Shown here: positions 1-6,333 of the stretch, one piece after another | Numbering within the stretch: the first letter of the stretch is position 1 | Layout of the letters: every line of letters starts with the position of its first letter | NCBI GenBank assembly: GCA_012274165.1 | Contig: JAAPAA010000334.1 | Location: 1-10,384 of the forward strand | DNA: 10,384 nt | DNA from: Thiobacillaceae bacterium | Lineage (GTDB): Bacteria > Pseudomonadota > Gammaproteobacteria > Burkholderiales > Thiobacillaceae | Direction: 5' to 3' | Translations under genes and position numbers: made by a program | The notes under the pieces: model-generated | What the model was told of the DNA's origin: nothing | Database searches by the model: none | Seen by the model: the letters and a program-made list of their open reading frames with translations, nothing else

Positions 1-1041
1 CAGGAAGGCAGCCTGGCCCTGGGCGCGGATGGTGCTGTCGGGGTCTTCGCCTTCCGGTAAAAACAGGAAGCTGATTTCCTTGCCGTCCTGCAGGGCTTCC
101 AGCGAATTTTCCAGCGCGCGCCAGGCGGCCTTGCGGCCGGCGTTGTCGCCGTCGAAGGCGTAGATCAGGCGGTCGGTATGGCGCAGCAGGGTGCGCACAT
201 GAATGGGTGTGGTGGCGGTGCCGAGTGCGGCCACGGCGAATTCCACGCCGTGTTGCGCCAGCGCCACCACGTCCATATAGCCCTCGACCACGATGGCGCG
301 GCCGGCGGCCTTGATCGCTGCGCGCGCCTCGAACAGGCCGTAGAGCTCCGAACCTTTGTGAAACAGCGGGGTTTCCGGCGAATTGAGATATTTCGGTTCG
401 CCCTTGTCGAGCACGCGTCCGCCAAAGCCGATGATCTGCCCCTTGATGTTGCGGATCGGGAACATGATGCGGTCGCGGAAGCGGTCGTAGCGTCCGCGCT
501 CGCCGTCGATGACGAGGCCGGAGGCTGCCAGCGCATCGGCTGTGTAATCGGTGAACACCTGCTTGAGCGGTGAGCCGTCGGGTGCGTAGCCAATACCGTA
601 GCGGGCGGCGATGGCGCCGGTGAGCCCGCGTCCTTTCAGGTAATCAACGGCACGCGGGGTCTTCTTGAGTTGCTGCTTGTAGAACTGTGCGGCCTGCTCC
701 AGTGCATCCCATAGTGCGGGCGGCGGTTTCGGGCGCTCGGTTTCCTGCGCCGATTCCGGCACCGGCAGGCCGACGTCCTGCGCCAGCGCAGCCACGGCGT
801 CGGGGAAGCTCATGTGCTCGTATTCCATCAGGAAACCGAGCGCCGTGCCGTGCGCGCCGCAGCCGAAGCAATGGTAAAACTGCTTGGTCGGGCTGACTGT
901 GAAAGAGGGGGTTTTTTCGCTGTGGAAAGGACAGCAGGCCTGGTAGTTCTGGCCGGCTTTTTTCATCGACACGCGGCGATCGATGACATCAACGATATCA
1001 ACGCGGGCAAGCAGGGTATCGATGAAGTCGCGCGGGATCAT
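1..1041 (-). CDS. dnaG: DNA primase DnaG, N-terminal 347 residues (3' end outside window)
   Basis: This gene encodes the replicative primase, which makes RNA primers at the fork together with the DnaB helicase. The start is the ATG whose A is at 1041, giving MIPRDFIDTL. The CHC2 zinc-binding domain is intact, with ligands C37 and H40 (CPFH) and C58 and C61 (CFGC). The catalytic core follows. In the TOPRIM part, E253 lies in VVEGYMD, and D297 and D299 lie in YAFDGDNAG; these are the expected metal-binding acids. The visible end includes LPEGEDPDS, typical of DnaG. Roughly the last 240 residues, including the DnaB-binding C-terminal domain, would lie left of base 1. The gene is third in the rpsU-yqeY-dnaG order, 58 bases after yqeY. 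It has no good Shine-Dalgarno sequence, which fits the usual low expression of primase. Identity is near certain. Confidence 0.97.
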   Translation of the reverse strand, partial: MIPRDFIDTLLARVDIVDVIDRRVSMKKAGQNYQACCPFHSEKTPSFTVSPTKQFYHCFGCGAHGTALGFLMEYEHMSFPDAVAALAQDVGLPVPESAQETERPKPPPALWDALEQAAQFYKQQLKKTPRAVDYLKGRGLTGAIAARYGIGYAPDGSPLKQVFTDYTADALAASGLVIDGERGRYDRFRDRIMFPIRNIKGQIIGFGGRVLDKGEPKYLNSPETPLFHKGSELYGLFEARAAIKAAGRAIVVEGYMDVVALAQHGVEFAVAALGTATTPIHVRTLLRHTDRLIYAFDGDNAGRKAAWRALENSLEALQDGKEISFLFLPEGEDPDSTIRAQGQAAFL

Positions 1042-1071
1042 GGTTGCCGCATACCGAGGGGATGGTGCATG

Positions 1072-1093
1072 AAAAGCCCGGGCAGATGCCGGG
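1072..1093 (-). terminator. Candidate attenuator hairpin between yqeY and dnaG
   Basis: Read on the minus strand, CCCGG (1093-1089) pairs with CCGGG (1081-1077) around a 7-base loop, and CTTTTC follows directly. The stem is short (5 bp) and the T-run has only four bases, so this would be a leaky Rho-independent terminator. In E. coli a comparable intercistronic terminator between rpsU and dnaG keeps primase low. A role here is inferred from position and shape only. Confidence 0.45.
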
Positions 1094-1099
1094 TGGTGC

Positions 1100-1546
1100 C
1101 TAGCCCGCCAGTTGTGCCTTGATCAGTGCGGATACCTGCCCCATGTCGGCACGGCCGGCGAGGCGGGGCTTTAACAAGCCCATGACCTTGCCCATATCCT
1201 TAGCGCTCGACGCACCGGATTCGGCAATCGCGGCGGTCACCGCAGCCTCGACTTCGGCGCTGGACAGTTGTTCAGGCAGGTAGGCCTGCAGCACGACAAG
1301 TTCAGCCTGTTCTAGCGCCACCAGGTCGTCGCGACCGGCGGTTTGAAACTGGCTGATCGAGTCCTTGCGCTGCTTGATGAGTTTTTCGACGATGCTGCTG
1401 ATGACCGCATCGTCAAGCTCGATCCGTTCGTCGACTTCTCTCTGCTTGATCGCAGCGAGCAGCAAACGGATCGTGCCGAGGCGCGCAGAATCCTTGGCGC
1501 GCATGGCGTTCTTCATGTCGTCGGTGACGCGTGCTTTCAGCGACAT
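1100..1546 (-). CDS. GatB/YqeY domain-containing protein
   Basis: The 148-residue product matches the small stand-alone YqeY family from its start (MSLKARVTDDMKNAMRAKD) through the helical LGTIRLLLAAIKQ segment to the C-terminal part KDMGKVMGLLKPRLAGRAD. This domain is also found as the tail of GatB, where it helps bind tRNA in the Glu-tRNA(Gln) amidotransferase. The exact role of the stand-alone protein is not settled. The gene lies between rpsU and dnaG, an arrangement common in betaproteobacteria and several other bacteria. It starts 31 bases after the rpsU stop, and the gap is nearly filled by a hairpin. The ATG at 1546 begins the conserved N-terminus and has no clear Shine-Dalgarno sequence. 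No lesion is visible. Family assignment is firm; function is open. Confidence 0.93.
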   Translation of the reverse strand: MSLKARVTDDMKNAMRAKDSARLGTIRLLLAAIKQREVDERIELDDAVISSIVEKLIKQRKDSISQFQTAGRDDLVALEQAELVVLQAYLPEQLSSAEVEAAVTAAIAESGASSAKDMGKVMGLLKPRLAGRADMGQVSALIKAQLAG

Positions 1547-1559
1547 GAGTCGAGCGGTG

Positions 1560-1577
1560 TTCTGCGTGGCCGCAGAA
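1560..1577 (-). promoter_or_regulatory. Perfect 7-bp intercistronic hairpin directly after the rpsU stop
   Basis: TTCTGCG (1577-1571 on the minus strand) pairs perfectly with CGCAGAA (1566-1560) around a 4-base loop. The stem begins at the base after the rpsU stop codon. No T-run follows, so it is unlikely to be a classical terminator. It could stabilise the upstream rpsU transcript against 3' exonuclease or mark a processing site. The pairing is seen directly; the role is inferred. Confidence 0.4.
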
Positions 1578-1790
1578 TCAATACATCTTGGGGGGGAGTT
1601 GCTGGCCGCGCAGACGCTTGCTCTGGCGTTTGACTGCGGCAGCGAGCTTGCGCTTGCGCTCGGCGGTGGGCTTTTCGTAGAACTCGCGGGCGCGCAGTTC
1701 GGTCAGCAGACCTACTTTTTCGATGGAGCGCTTGAAGCGGCGCAGTGCGACATCGAACGGCTCGTTTTCTTTGATTTTGACGTAGGGCAT
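1578..1790 (-). CDS. rpsU: Small ribosomal subunit protein bS21
   Basis: The 70-residue, strongly basic protein starts MPYVKIKENEPFDVALRRFK and ends RGQQLPPKMY. S21 sits on the 30S platform near the 3' end of 16S rRNA and helps start translation. The length and sequence are standard for betaproteobacterial S21, and the basic C-terminal half (ERKRKLAAAVKRQSKRLRG) is present. The ATG at 1790 is preceded by GGAAG about ten bases upstream, a moderate ribosome-binding site. The gene is first in the operon with yqeY and dnaG. A run of seven G on the plus strand (1590-1596) lies in the Pro-Pro codons near the end, but the reading frame is conserved through it. Upstream in-frame codons exist on the minus strand but lie in the non-coding spacer. 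Confidence 0.97.
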   Translation of the reverse strand: MPYVKIKENEPFDVALRRFKRSIEKVGLLTELRAREFYEKPTAERKRKLAAAVKRQSKRLRGQQLPPKMY

Positions 1791-1825
1791 TGAAAAAGGC
1801 TTCCGGGAAACGGGGAAAAACAAGA

Positions 1826-1834
1826 ATGATAGCA
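1826..1834 (-). promoter_or_regulatory. Probable rpsU operon promoter (extended -10)
   Basis: On the minus strand the sequence reads TGCTATCAT, which matches the extended -10 form TGnTATAAT with one mismatch. Transcription would start near 1819 and give a leader of about 29 bases before the rpsU ATG at 1790. No convincing -35 box lies 16-18 bases upstream, which is tolerated with an extended -10. It is the best sigma-70-like candidate close to rpsU. Confidence 0.5.
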
Positions 1835-1887
1835 AGCCTGCCGGGTTTTTTCTAGTCCTGTCCCAATCAAGTGTCATGCCGGGTCGG

Positions 1888-1931
1888 AAAAAGCAGGGTG
1901 CAGATTCCGGATGGGGCCGTGGAATCTGCAC
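1888..1931 (-). terminator. 11-bp perfect hairpin with T-run, minus strand
   Basis: GTGCAGATTCC (1931-1921) and GGAATCTGCAC (1908-1898) pair perfectly over 11 bp around a 12-base loop. Five T follow at 1892-1888 after a 5-base spacer. The T-run is slightly far from the stem, so efficiency may be partial. It can only act on a minus-strand transcript coming from the right, upstream of the proposed rpsU promoter. On the plus strand no T-run follows. Confidence 0.5.
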
Positions 1932-2066
1932 GTCTGGGACGACAGGGCGTCCGGTTTTGCGTGTGTCGTACAGGCAGGCGGAACAAGGCTGTTCCCTCGC
2001 TCCACCCACCCGGATCAGCATGTTGTGCCGCAATCCGGAACAAGCCGGACTCAGTCAGCGCGCTTA
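1888..2066 (-). ncRNA. Candidate structured RNA (small RNA or attenuated rpsU leader)
   Basis: Most of the 344-base spacer between rpsU and the acyl carrier protein gene folds on the minus strand into consecutive stem-loops. In order they are 2038-2033 with 2015-2010 (6 bp, plus an inner GCA/TGC stem), 1995-1990 with 1985-1980 (6 bp, 4-base loop), 1952-1948 with 1941-1937 (5 bp), and the 11-bp terminator-like stem 1931-1921 with 1908-1898. A TATTAT box at 2078-2073 could start such a transcript near 2066, but no -35 is visible. No match to tmRNA, SRP RNA, RNase P or a tRNA could be recognised. It may be a free small RNA of about 180 nt or the leader of a long rpsU transcript. The stems are seen; the gene is inferred. 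Confidence 0.3.
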
Positions 2067-2071
2067 CCGAA

Positions 2072-2077
2072 TATAAT
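2072..2077 (+). promoter_or_regulatory. Consensus -10 box (TATAAT) for the acyl-lipid operon
   Basis: A perfect TATAAT lies 57 bases before the ATG of the acyl carrier protein gene and would start transcription near 2084. No good -35 hexamer is found 16-18 bases upstream, so activity may be weak or need an activator. The untranslated leader contains GCAAC (2085-2089) and GTTGC (2103-2107), which could form a small stem. No other plus-strand promoter was seen before the later genes of the operon. Confidence 0.5.
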
Positions 2078-2134
2078 AGGCGGTGCAACTTGGCAGGTTC
2101 GGGTTGCCCCATCCATTATCGCTGTGAAACTGTT

Positions 2135-2419
2135 ATGTCTGAGTCCAATCCCACCGAATCCAACGAGGCGCTGCAACGCGAGGTCGCCGGCCTGATCGTG
2201 ACTGCGCTCAATCTCGACCTCAGCCCGGAAGACATTCAGCCCGATGCGCCGTTATATGGTGAGGGGCTGGGACTCGATTCCATCGATATTCTGGAAGTGG
2301 CCCTGGTGGTGTCCAAACAGTTTGGGTTTTCGCTGCGCGCGGATAGTGCGGATAACACCCGCATCTTCAGCTCGCTGGCTGAGCTCACCCGGCATATCGC
2401 GGCCAACCGGACGAAATGA
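2135..2419 (+). CDS. Acyl carrier protein
   Basis: The 94-residue acidic protein has the acyl carrier fold. The 4'-phosphopantetheine attachment serine is S49 in GLGLDSIDILE, followed by the recognition helix that contacts partner enzymes. It must be activated by a phosphopantetheinyl transferase, which is not in the window. The variant DSID in place of the DSLD of fatty-acid AcpP is common in specialised carriers of aryl polyene-type clusters. The reading frame is open upstream to 1871, but that part translates the structured spacer, and only from 2135 does the sequence look like a carrier protein. The ATG has no strong Shine-Dalgarno sequence. It is the first gene of the operon, ten bases before the membrane protein gene, and probably carries the acyl or aryl intermediate for the ligase, dehydratase and acyltransferase downstream. 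Confidence 0.92.
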   Translation: MSESNPTESNEALQREVAGLIVTALNLDLSPEDIQPDAPLYGEGLGLDSIDILEVALVVSKQFGFSLRADSADNTRIFSSLAELTRHIAANRTK

Positions 2420-2429
2420 GTTTGACGCC

Positions 2430-3110
2430 ATGCAGTTGAGTTGGGTTCGCGCGGTTCGCTGGTTCGCCATCGCTGCCGGGATCATCGCGTATCCCGTGCT
2501 GGCCCATTACAGCTCGACCCCGTCGGTCGCCGCCACCTGGCCGTCACTTGGCGTGGCGGTCTCGCTGACGCCATCGCTGGCGATCCTGCTGTGGCTGAGC
2601 TGGCGTTCGCCGAAACGGCTGCTTATGTTGCTGCTGTGTGCGGCCGTGGGCGTATTGCTGGCGCTATTCTGGGGCGCGCTGCAACGCAATTTCAGCTGGG
2701 TGTATTTCCTTCAGCATGTCGGCACCAATCTCATGCTGGCTGCGGTATTTGGCACGACGCTGATGCGCGGGCGGCCCCCGCTTTGCACCCAGTTTGCCGA
2801 AGCCGTGCATCGCAGCAGCCTTGCGCCCGAGGAGCTTCGCTATACGCGCCAGATCACGTGGGCGTGGACCGTGTTTTTTCTGGCGATGAGTCTGGTTTCC
2901 AGTGTCCTGTTCTGCTGCGCCAGCATCGAGGCGTGGTCGGTTTTTGCCAACTTCCTGTCTTTCCCGCTGATCGTGCTGATGTTCGCGCTTGAATACGCGG
3001 TGCGTCTGCGCAAGCTGCCGAATATGGAGAAGCACAGCATCATGGTTGGCGTGCGTGCTTTCTGGAACAGGCCGGCCACGACCTCGGGCGCGTCGTCGCG
3101 CCTGCGTTAA
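2430..3110 (+). CDS. Polytopic membrane protein, COG4648-like
   Basis: This 226-residue protein has about six hydrophobic segments, near residues 11-27, 41-58, 63-80, 88-110, 144-163 and 169-190, with a basic cytoplasmic-looking tail. The central stretch FSWVYFLQHVGTNLMLAAVFG is well suited to a conserved membrane core. Position and topology fit the uncharacterised COG4648 family, which follows the acyl carrier protein gene in aryl polyene and xanthomonadin-type clusters. No catalytic motif could be named, so no reaction is assigned. The ATG at 2430 lies ten bases after the preceding stop and before the first hydrophobic segment. An upstream ATG at 2416 is in another frame and soon stops. The next gene begins seven bases after its stop, which supports a common transcript. 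The family call is moderately sure. Confidence 0.75.
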   Translation: MQLSWVRAVRWFAIAAGIIAYPVLAHYSSTPSVAATWPSLGVAVSLTPSLAILLWLSWRSPKRLLMLLLCAAVGVLLALFWGALQRNFSWVYFLQHVGTNLMLAAVFGTTLMRGRPPLCTQFAEAVHRSSLAPEELRYTRQITWAWTVFFLAMSLVSSVLFCCASIEAWSVFANFLSFPLIVLMFALEYAVRLRKLPNMEKHSIMVGVRAFWNRPATTSGASSRLR

Positions 3111-3117
3111 GTCGGCC

Positions 3118-4479
3118 ATGTCGACTCTGCCGCTGATGACCCATTCCTGCGTCGATGCCACGGTGGCGTGGCGCGGCGGCATGGCGGTCAGCGTTAGACA
3201 GTTTTTGCATGAGGTTGAGCAGCTTGCGGCCCAATTGCCAGCGGGGCGGCATGTGCTCAACCTCTGCAGCAATCGCTACCGGTTCACGGTTGCGCTGGCG
3301 GCCTGCATCGTCAGCGGCCGGGTGAGCGTGCTGCCGCCCAATCACACCGTGGAAATGGTGCGGCAGATGCAGCGGCTCGCGCCGGATGTGTTTTGCATCG
3401 CCGATCAGGATGGGTGCGACGTCGACCTGCCCGTGTTTCGCTATCCAGCGTCAATCCCGCAAGCGGTGGCCGAACCCTGTATTCCACAGATCGATTGTGA
3501 CCAGCTGATCGCCCTGGTTTTTACCTCCGGCTCCACCGGGATGCCCACGCCGCATGGCAAACACTGGGGCAGTCTGGTGCGCAATGTGCAGGCAGAGGGC
3601 GCGCGCCTGGGCATCACGCCGGCGCATGCGCTGGTGGGCACGGTGCCGGCGCAACACATGTACGGACTGGAAACCACGGTGCTGCTGCCGCTGCAATGCG
3701 GCGCTGCGCTGCATGACGGCAGTCCCTTTTACCCGGACGATATCTGCACGGCCCTGGAACAACTGCCGCGGCCGCGCGTGCTGGTGACGTCGCCGTATCA
3801 CCTGCGGGCGCTGCTGGCGGCGTCGACTGAGCTCCCTGCCGCTGATCTGCTGCTATCCGCCACCGCGCCGCTGTCGACCAATCTGGCGGCCGAGGCCGAG
3901 CGCCGCCTCGGCTGCCCGTTGCTGGAAATTTACGGCTGCACCGAAACCGGCCAGATCGCGACGCGCCGCACCACGGCAGGCGCGGCCTGGCAGACGTTTC
4001 CGGGCGTTCGGCTGCGCAGTGAGGGCGAGGTGGTCTGGGCCGAGGGCGGACACATCGAGACGCCGACCCGGCTGAACGATGTGATCGAGCTGATCGAAGC
4101 GAGCCCGGGCCATTTCCTGCTGCACGGCCGGCATGCCGATCTGGTCAACATTGCGGGCAAGCGCACGTCGCTGGCTTATCTCAACTATCAGCTCAACGCG
4201 ATCCCAGGGGTGCAGGACGGGGTGTTTGTGTTGCCGCCGGACGCTGCGGGTGAAATGGAATGCGTGCATCGCCTGGTCGCCCTGGTGGTGGCGCCGACGC
4301 TGAGCCCGGCCGCGCTGATGCAGGCGCTGCGCGAACGCATCGATCCCATTTTTCTGCCGCGCCCGTTGCTGTTTGTCGACGCGCTACCGCGCAACGCCAC
4401 CGGAAAATTGCCCAGTCAGCAGGCGCACGCCTTGCTGGCCAGCCTGCAGGCAAAAACCGCGCACGGTCTGCCGGCATGA
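3118..4479 (+). CDS. AMP-dependent acyl/aryl-acid ligase (ANL superfamily)
   Basis: The 453-residue enzyme should adenylate a carboxylic acid with ATP and pass it to a thiol, most likely the phosphopantetheine arm of the neighbouring acyl carrier protein. Visible motifs are the phosphate-binding loop FTSGSTG (136-142), YGCTETG (272-278), the hinge and ribose-binding GRHADLVNIAGKR (337-349), and the C-terminal catalytic lysine K430 in LPRNATGK. It is shorter than typical 500-550-residue ligases, with a compact N-terminal domain, as in the AasC-like ligases of aryl polyene clusters. The lysine usual just after the phosphate loop is shifted: the sequence reads GMPTPHGK. The ATG at 3118 follows the previous stop by seven bases. 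The stop overlaps the next start in ATGA. Substrate cannot be read from the sequence; an aromatic or medium-chain acid is a guess from the context. Confidence 0.88.
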   Translation: MSTLPLMTHSCVDATVAWRGGMAVSVRQFLHEVEQLAAQLPAGRHVLNLCSNRYRFTVALAACIVSGRVSVLPPNHTVEMVRQMQRLAPDVFCIADQDGCDVDLPVFRYPASIPQAVAEPCIPQIDCDQLIALVFTSGSTGMPTPHGKHWGSLVRNVQAEGARLGITPAHALVGTVPAQHMYGLETTVLLPLQCGAALHDGSPFYPDDICTALEQLPRPRVLVTSPYHLRALLAASTELPAADLLLSATAPLSTNLAAEAERRLGCPLLEIYGCTETGQIATRRTTAGAAWQTFPGVRLRSEGEVVWAEGGHIETPTRLNDVIELIEASPGHFLLHGRHADLVNIAGKRTSLAYLNYQLNAIPGVQDGVFVLPPDAAGEMECVHRLVALVVAPTLSPAALMQALRERIDPIFLPRPLLFVDALPRNATGKLPSQQAHALLASLQAKTAHGLPA

Positions 4480-4796
4480 CGATGCTTTCCTTGCCGTTGG
4501 CCATCGCAGCCGATCACCCGGCTTATGCCGGGCATTTTCCCGGTCAGCCCATTCTGCCCGGTGTGGTGTTGCTGGACGAGGCGCTGCTTGCGCTGGCCGC
4601 GTTGCAGGGGAGGGCGGCCGCGGCGGCGCAAATCAAGTCGGCGAAATTTCTCAGCCCGGTCCAGCCCGGCGAAAGTCTGCGCCTCGATTATTCGGCGACG
4701 GCAGCCGGCGTGTTCCGCTTTGAGTTGAAGGCGGCTGAACGCGTGGTGGCCAGTGGCATCGTGACTTTTGCCGTAGCAGACGGGGCGCCGTCATGA
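4476..4796 (+). CDS. Hot-dog 3-hydroxyacyl-ACP dehydratase, ApeI/FabA-FabZ-like
   Basis: The 106-residue protein carries the FabA/FabZ active-site region HFPGQPILPGVVLLDEAL, with catalytic histidine H20 and an acid at D34. Counting from the LPG turn, D34 falls where FabA has its aspartate, while E35 is next to it. The enzyme should remove water from a 3-hydroxyacyl-ACP to give the trans-2-enoyl form. It is shorter than FabZ (about 150) and FabA (about 170), and close to the small dehydratases of aryl polyene clusters. The ATG at 4476 overlaps the ligase stop in ATGA; a second Met at residue 3 is a possible alternative. The stop also overlaps the next start. Its substrate would have to be made by a ketosynthase and ketoreductase, and none is nearby. 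Confidence 0.85.
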   Translation: MTMLSLPLAIAADHPAYAGHFPGQPILPGVVLLDEALLALAALQGRAAAAAQIKSAKFLSPVQPGESLRLDYSATAAGVFRFELKAAERVVASGIVTFAVADGAPS

Positions 4797-5740
4797 CCCC
4801 TGCTGGGCTCGATCAGCAGGCTGAACGCGATCATCAGGCTGAGTGGGCCAAGCGCCCGGAGCGCAGCAACAGGCTGATGTTGCGCGTGATGAGCTGGATC
4901 TCGCTGACGCTGGGACGACCGTTGTCGCGCTGGGTACTGGCGGGGATCAGCCTGTATTTCCTGCTGTTTTCGCCTCGCGACCGTGCGGCTTCGCGCGTGT
5001 ATCTGCAGCGCGTGCTCGGGCGGCCACCACGCCTGTCCGAGCAGTTTCGCCATTTCCACAGCTTCGCCACCTGCATCCACGACCGGGTGTATTTGCTCAA
5101 TGGCCGCTATGACTTGTTTGAGATTGAGGTTCACGGGCGGGAGGTATTTGATGCCGCCTACGCCAATGGACAGGGGCTGTTTCTGATGGGGGCGCACATG
5201 GGCAGTTTCGAACTGGTGCGCGCGGTCGGCCGGCAACAGCCCGGTTTGCGGGTGGCCATGGTGATGTACGAGGAAAACGCCCGTCAGATCAACGCTGCGC
5301 TGGCCGCCATCAGCCCGACGGCGGTACAGGACATCATTCCGCTGGGGCAGCTCGATTCCATGTTGCAGGTGAAGGCGCGCCTGGATGACGGCGTGGTGCT
5401 CGGCGTGTTGGCGGATCGCGCGCTGGACGAGGGCCCCACGCTGACGCTGCCGTTTCTGGGGTGGCCAGCCGCATTTCCGCTCGGCTCCATGCGCCTGGCG
5501 GCGATGCTCAGGCGGCCCGTGGTATTCATGACCGGGCTGTATCTGGGCGGCAACCGGTATGCCATTCACTTCGAGGCGCTGGCTGATTTCACTCATATCG
5601 AGCGCGCCGACCGCGATGCCGCCATCCAGTCCGCCGTGGCGGCCTACGCCGCTTGCCTGGAACGCCATTGCCGCGCCGCCCCCTACAACTGGTTCAACTT
5701 CTTTGATTTCTGGCGCCCCACGGATCCGGCTAAAACATGA
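4793..5740 (+). CDS. LpxL/HtrB-like lysophospholipid acyltransferase family protein
   Basis: The 315-residue protein belongs to the lipid A/lysophospholipid acyltransferase superfamily. The HX4E catalytic motif is H135-MGSF-E140 in GAHMGSFE, and a membrane-anchoring segment lies near residues 47-60. Further family-like stretches are GVLADRALDEG and PFLGWPAAFPLGSMRLA, which place the acyl-binding and acceptor regions after the active site. The protein should act on the cytoplasmic face of the inner membrane and transfer an acyl group from ACP or CoA to a lipid or sugar hydroxyl. Similar acyltransferases (COG4261 type) sit at this place in aryl polyene-type clusters, where they are thought to attach the polyene chain to its lipid anchor. 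The start at 4793 overlaps the preceding stop in ATGA, and its stop overlaps the next start the same way. Confidence 0.87.
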   Translation: MTPAGLDQQAERDHQAEWAKRPERSNRLMLRVMSWISLTLGRPLSRWVLAGISLYFLLFSPRDRAASRVYLQRVLGRPPRLSEQFRHFHSFATCIHDRVYLLNGRYDLFEIEVHGREVFDAAYANGQGLFLMGAHMGSFELVRAVGRQQPGLRVAMVMYEENARQINAALAAISPTAVQDIIPLGQLDSMLQVKARLDDGVVLGVLADRALDEGPTLTLPFLGWPAAFPLGSMRLAAMLRRPVVFMTGLYLGGNRYAIHFEALADFTHIERADRDAAIQSAVAAYAACLERHCRAAPYNWFNFFDFWRPTDPAKT

Positions 5741-6333
5741 CCCGACTCACACGCCCTCCCTTTCGAATGTGTGCCCTGGTCTGGCTGGCGCTGCTGGCCA
5801 GCCCCGGCGTTCAGGCCGCTCCGCTGAGCATCGCCCAGCTCATGGACGGTCTGGCGAAGCACCCGCAAGGCGCGGCTACCTTCACCGAGAAAAAGTTCAT
5901 TTCCATCCTCGACCAGCCGGTCGAGTCTTCCGGCGAGCTGCTGTTCATCGCGCCGGCCCGTCTGGAAAAACGTACCCTCAAACCCAAGCCCGAGACCATG
6001 GTGCTCGACGGCGACACGCTTACCCTGGAACGCGGCAGCCGCAAACATGTCCTGCAGCTCAAGGACTACCCGGAGGTGGCTGGCATGATCGAGAGCATCC
6101 GCGCCACCCTGGCGGGAGATCGCCAAGCGCTGGAGCGGGTGTATCACCTGGCGCTGGACGGCAGCGCTGAACGCTGGACCCTGACGCTCACCCCGCTCGA
6201 CCCCAAGGTCGGCACCGTCATCGCGCGCATCCGGATGGAGGGGGTCAAGGACGTGGTGCGCAGCGTCGAGATTACCCAGGCTGATGGCGACAGTTCGTTG
6301 ATGACCATCGAAAAGCGGGCGCCGCCGCAATGA
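5737..6333 (+). CDS. LolA-like periplasmic outer-membrane lipoprotein carrier protein
   Basis: The 198-residue protein begins with a signal peptide: a basic start (MTRLTRPPFR), a hydrophobic core at about 12-22 and a likely signal peptidase I site after VQA near residue 27. No lipobox is present. The mature part has the LolA-type half-barrel features FTEKKFISILDQPVESSGEL and LDPKVGTVIARIRM. LolA carries lipoproteins through the periplasm. Diverged LolA-like proteins paired with an MMPL exporter, as here, are known from aryl polyene clusters and are thought to carry a lipid instead. It is unlikely to be the housekeeping LolA, because it is embedded in this operon and overlaps the exporter gene by four bases. 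Cargo is inferred from neighbours only. Confidence 0.82.
   Translation: MTRLTRPPFRMCALVWLALLASPGVQAAPLSIAQLMDGLAKHPQGAATFTEKKFISILDQPVESSGELLFIAPARLEKRTLKPKPETMVLDGDTLTLERGSRKHVLQLKDYPEVAGMIESIRATLAGDRQALERVYHLALDGSAERWTLTLTPLDPKVGTVIARIRMEGVKDVVRSVEITQADGDSSLMTIEKRAPPQ

Noticed and set aside
1590..1596. Run of seven G as a possible frameshift in rpsU.
   Set aside because: The frame gives the normal S21 ending QQLPPKMY, so no length error is present.
1888..2066. Structured spacer as 6S RNA.
   Set aside because: The chain of separate hairpins does not form the long rod with a central bubble that defines 6S RNA, and no conserved 6S segment was recognised.
1871..2134. Upstream in-frame extension of the acyl carrier protein gene (about 88 extra residues).
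   Set aside because: The region has stem-loops and promoter signals, the translated part looks like no protein family, and the carrier protein has normal length from 2135.
2664..3272. Minus-strand open frame of 202 codons across the membrane protein and ligase junction.
   Set aside because: Antisense shadow; both plus-strand genes there have clear family features.
4688..5668. Long open frame of 326 codons on the minus strand.
   Set aside because: It lies antisense to the acyltransferase gene, has a low-complexity His/Gln/Arg-rich translation typical of the reverse strand of GC-rich genes, and no domain is visible.
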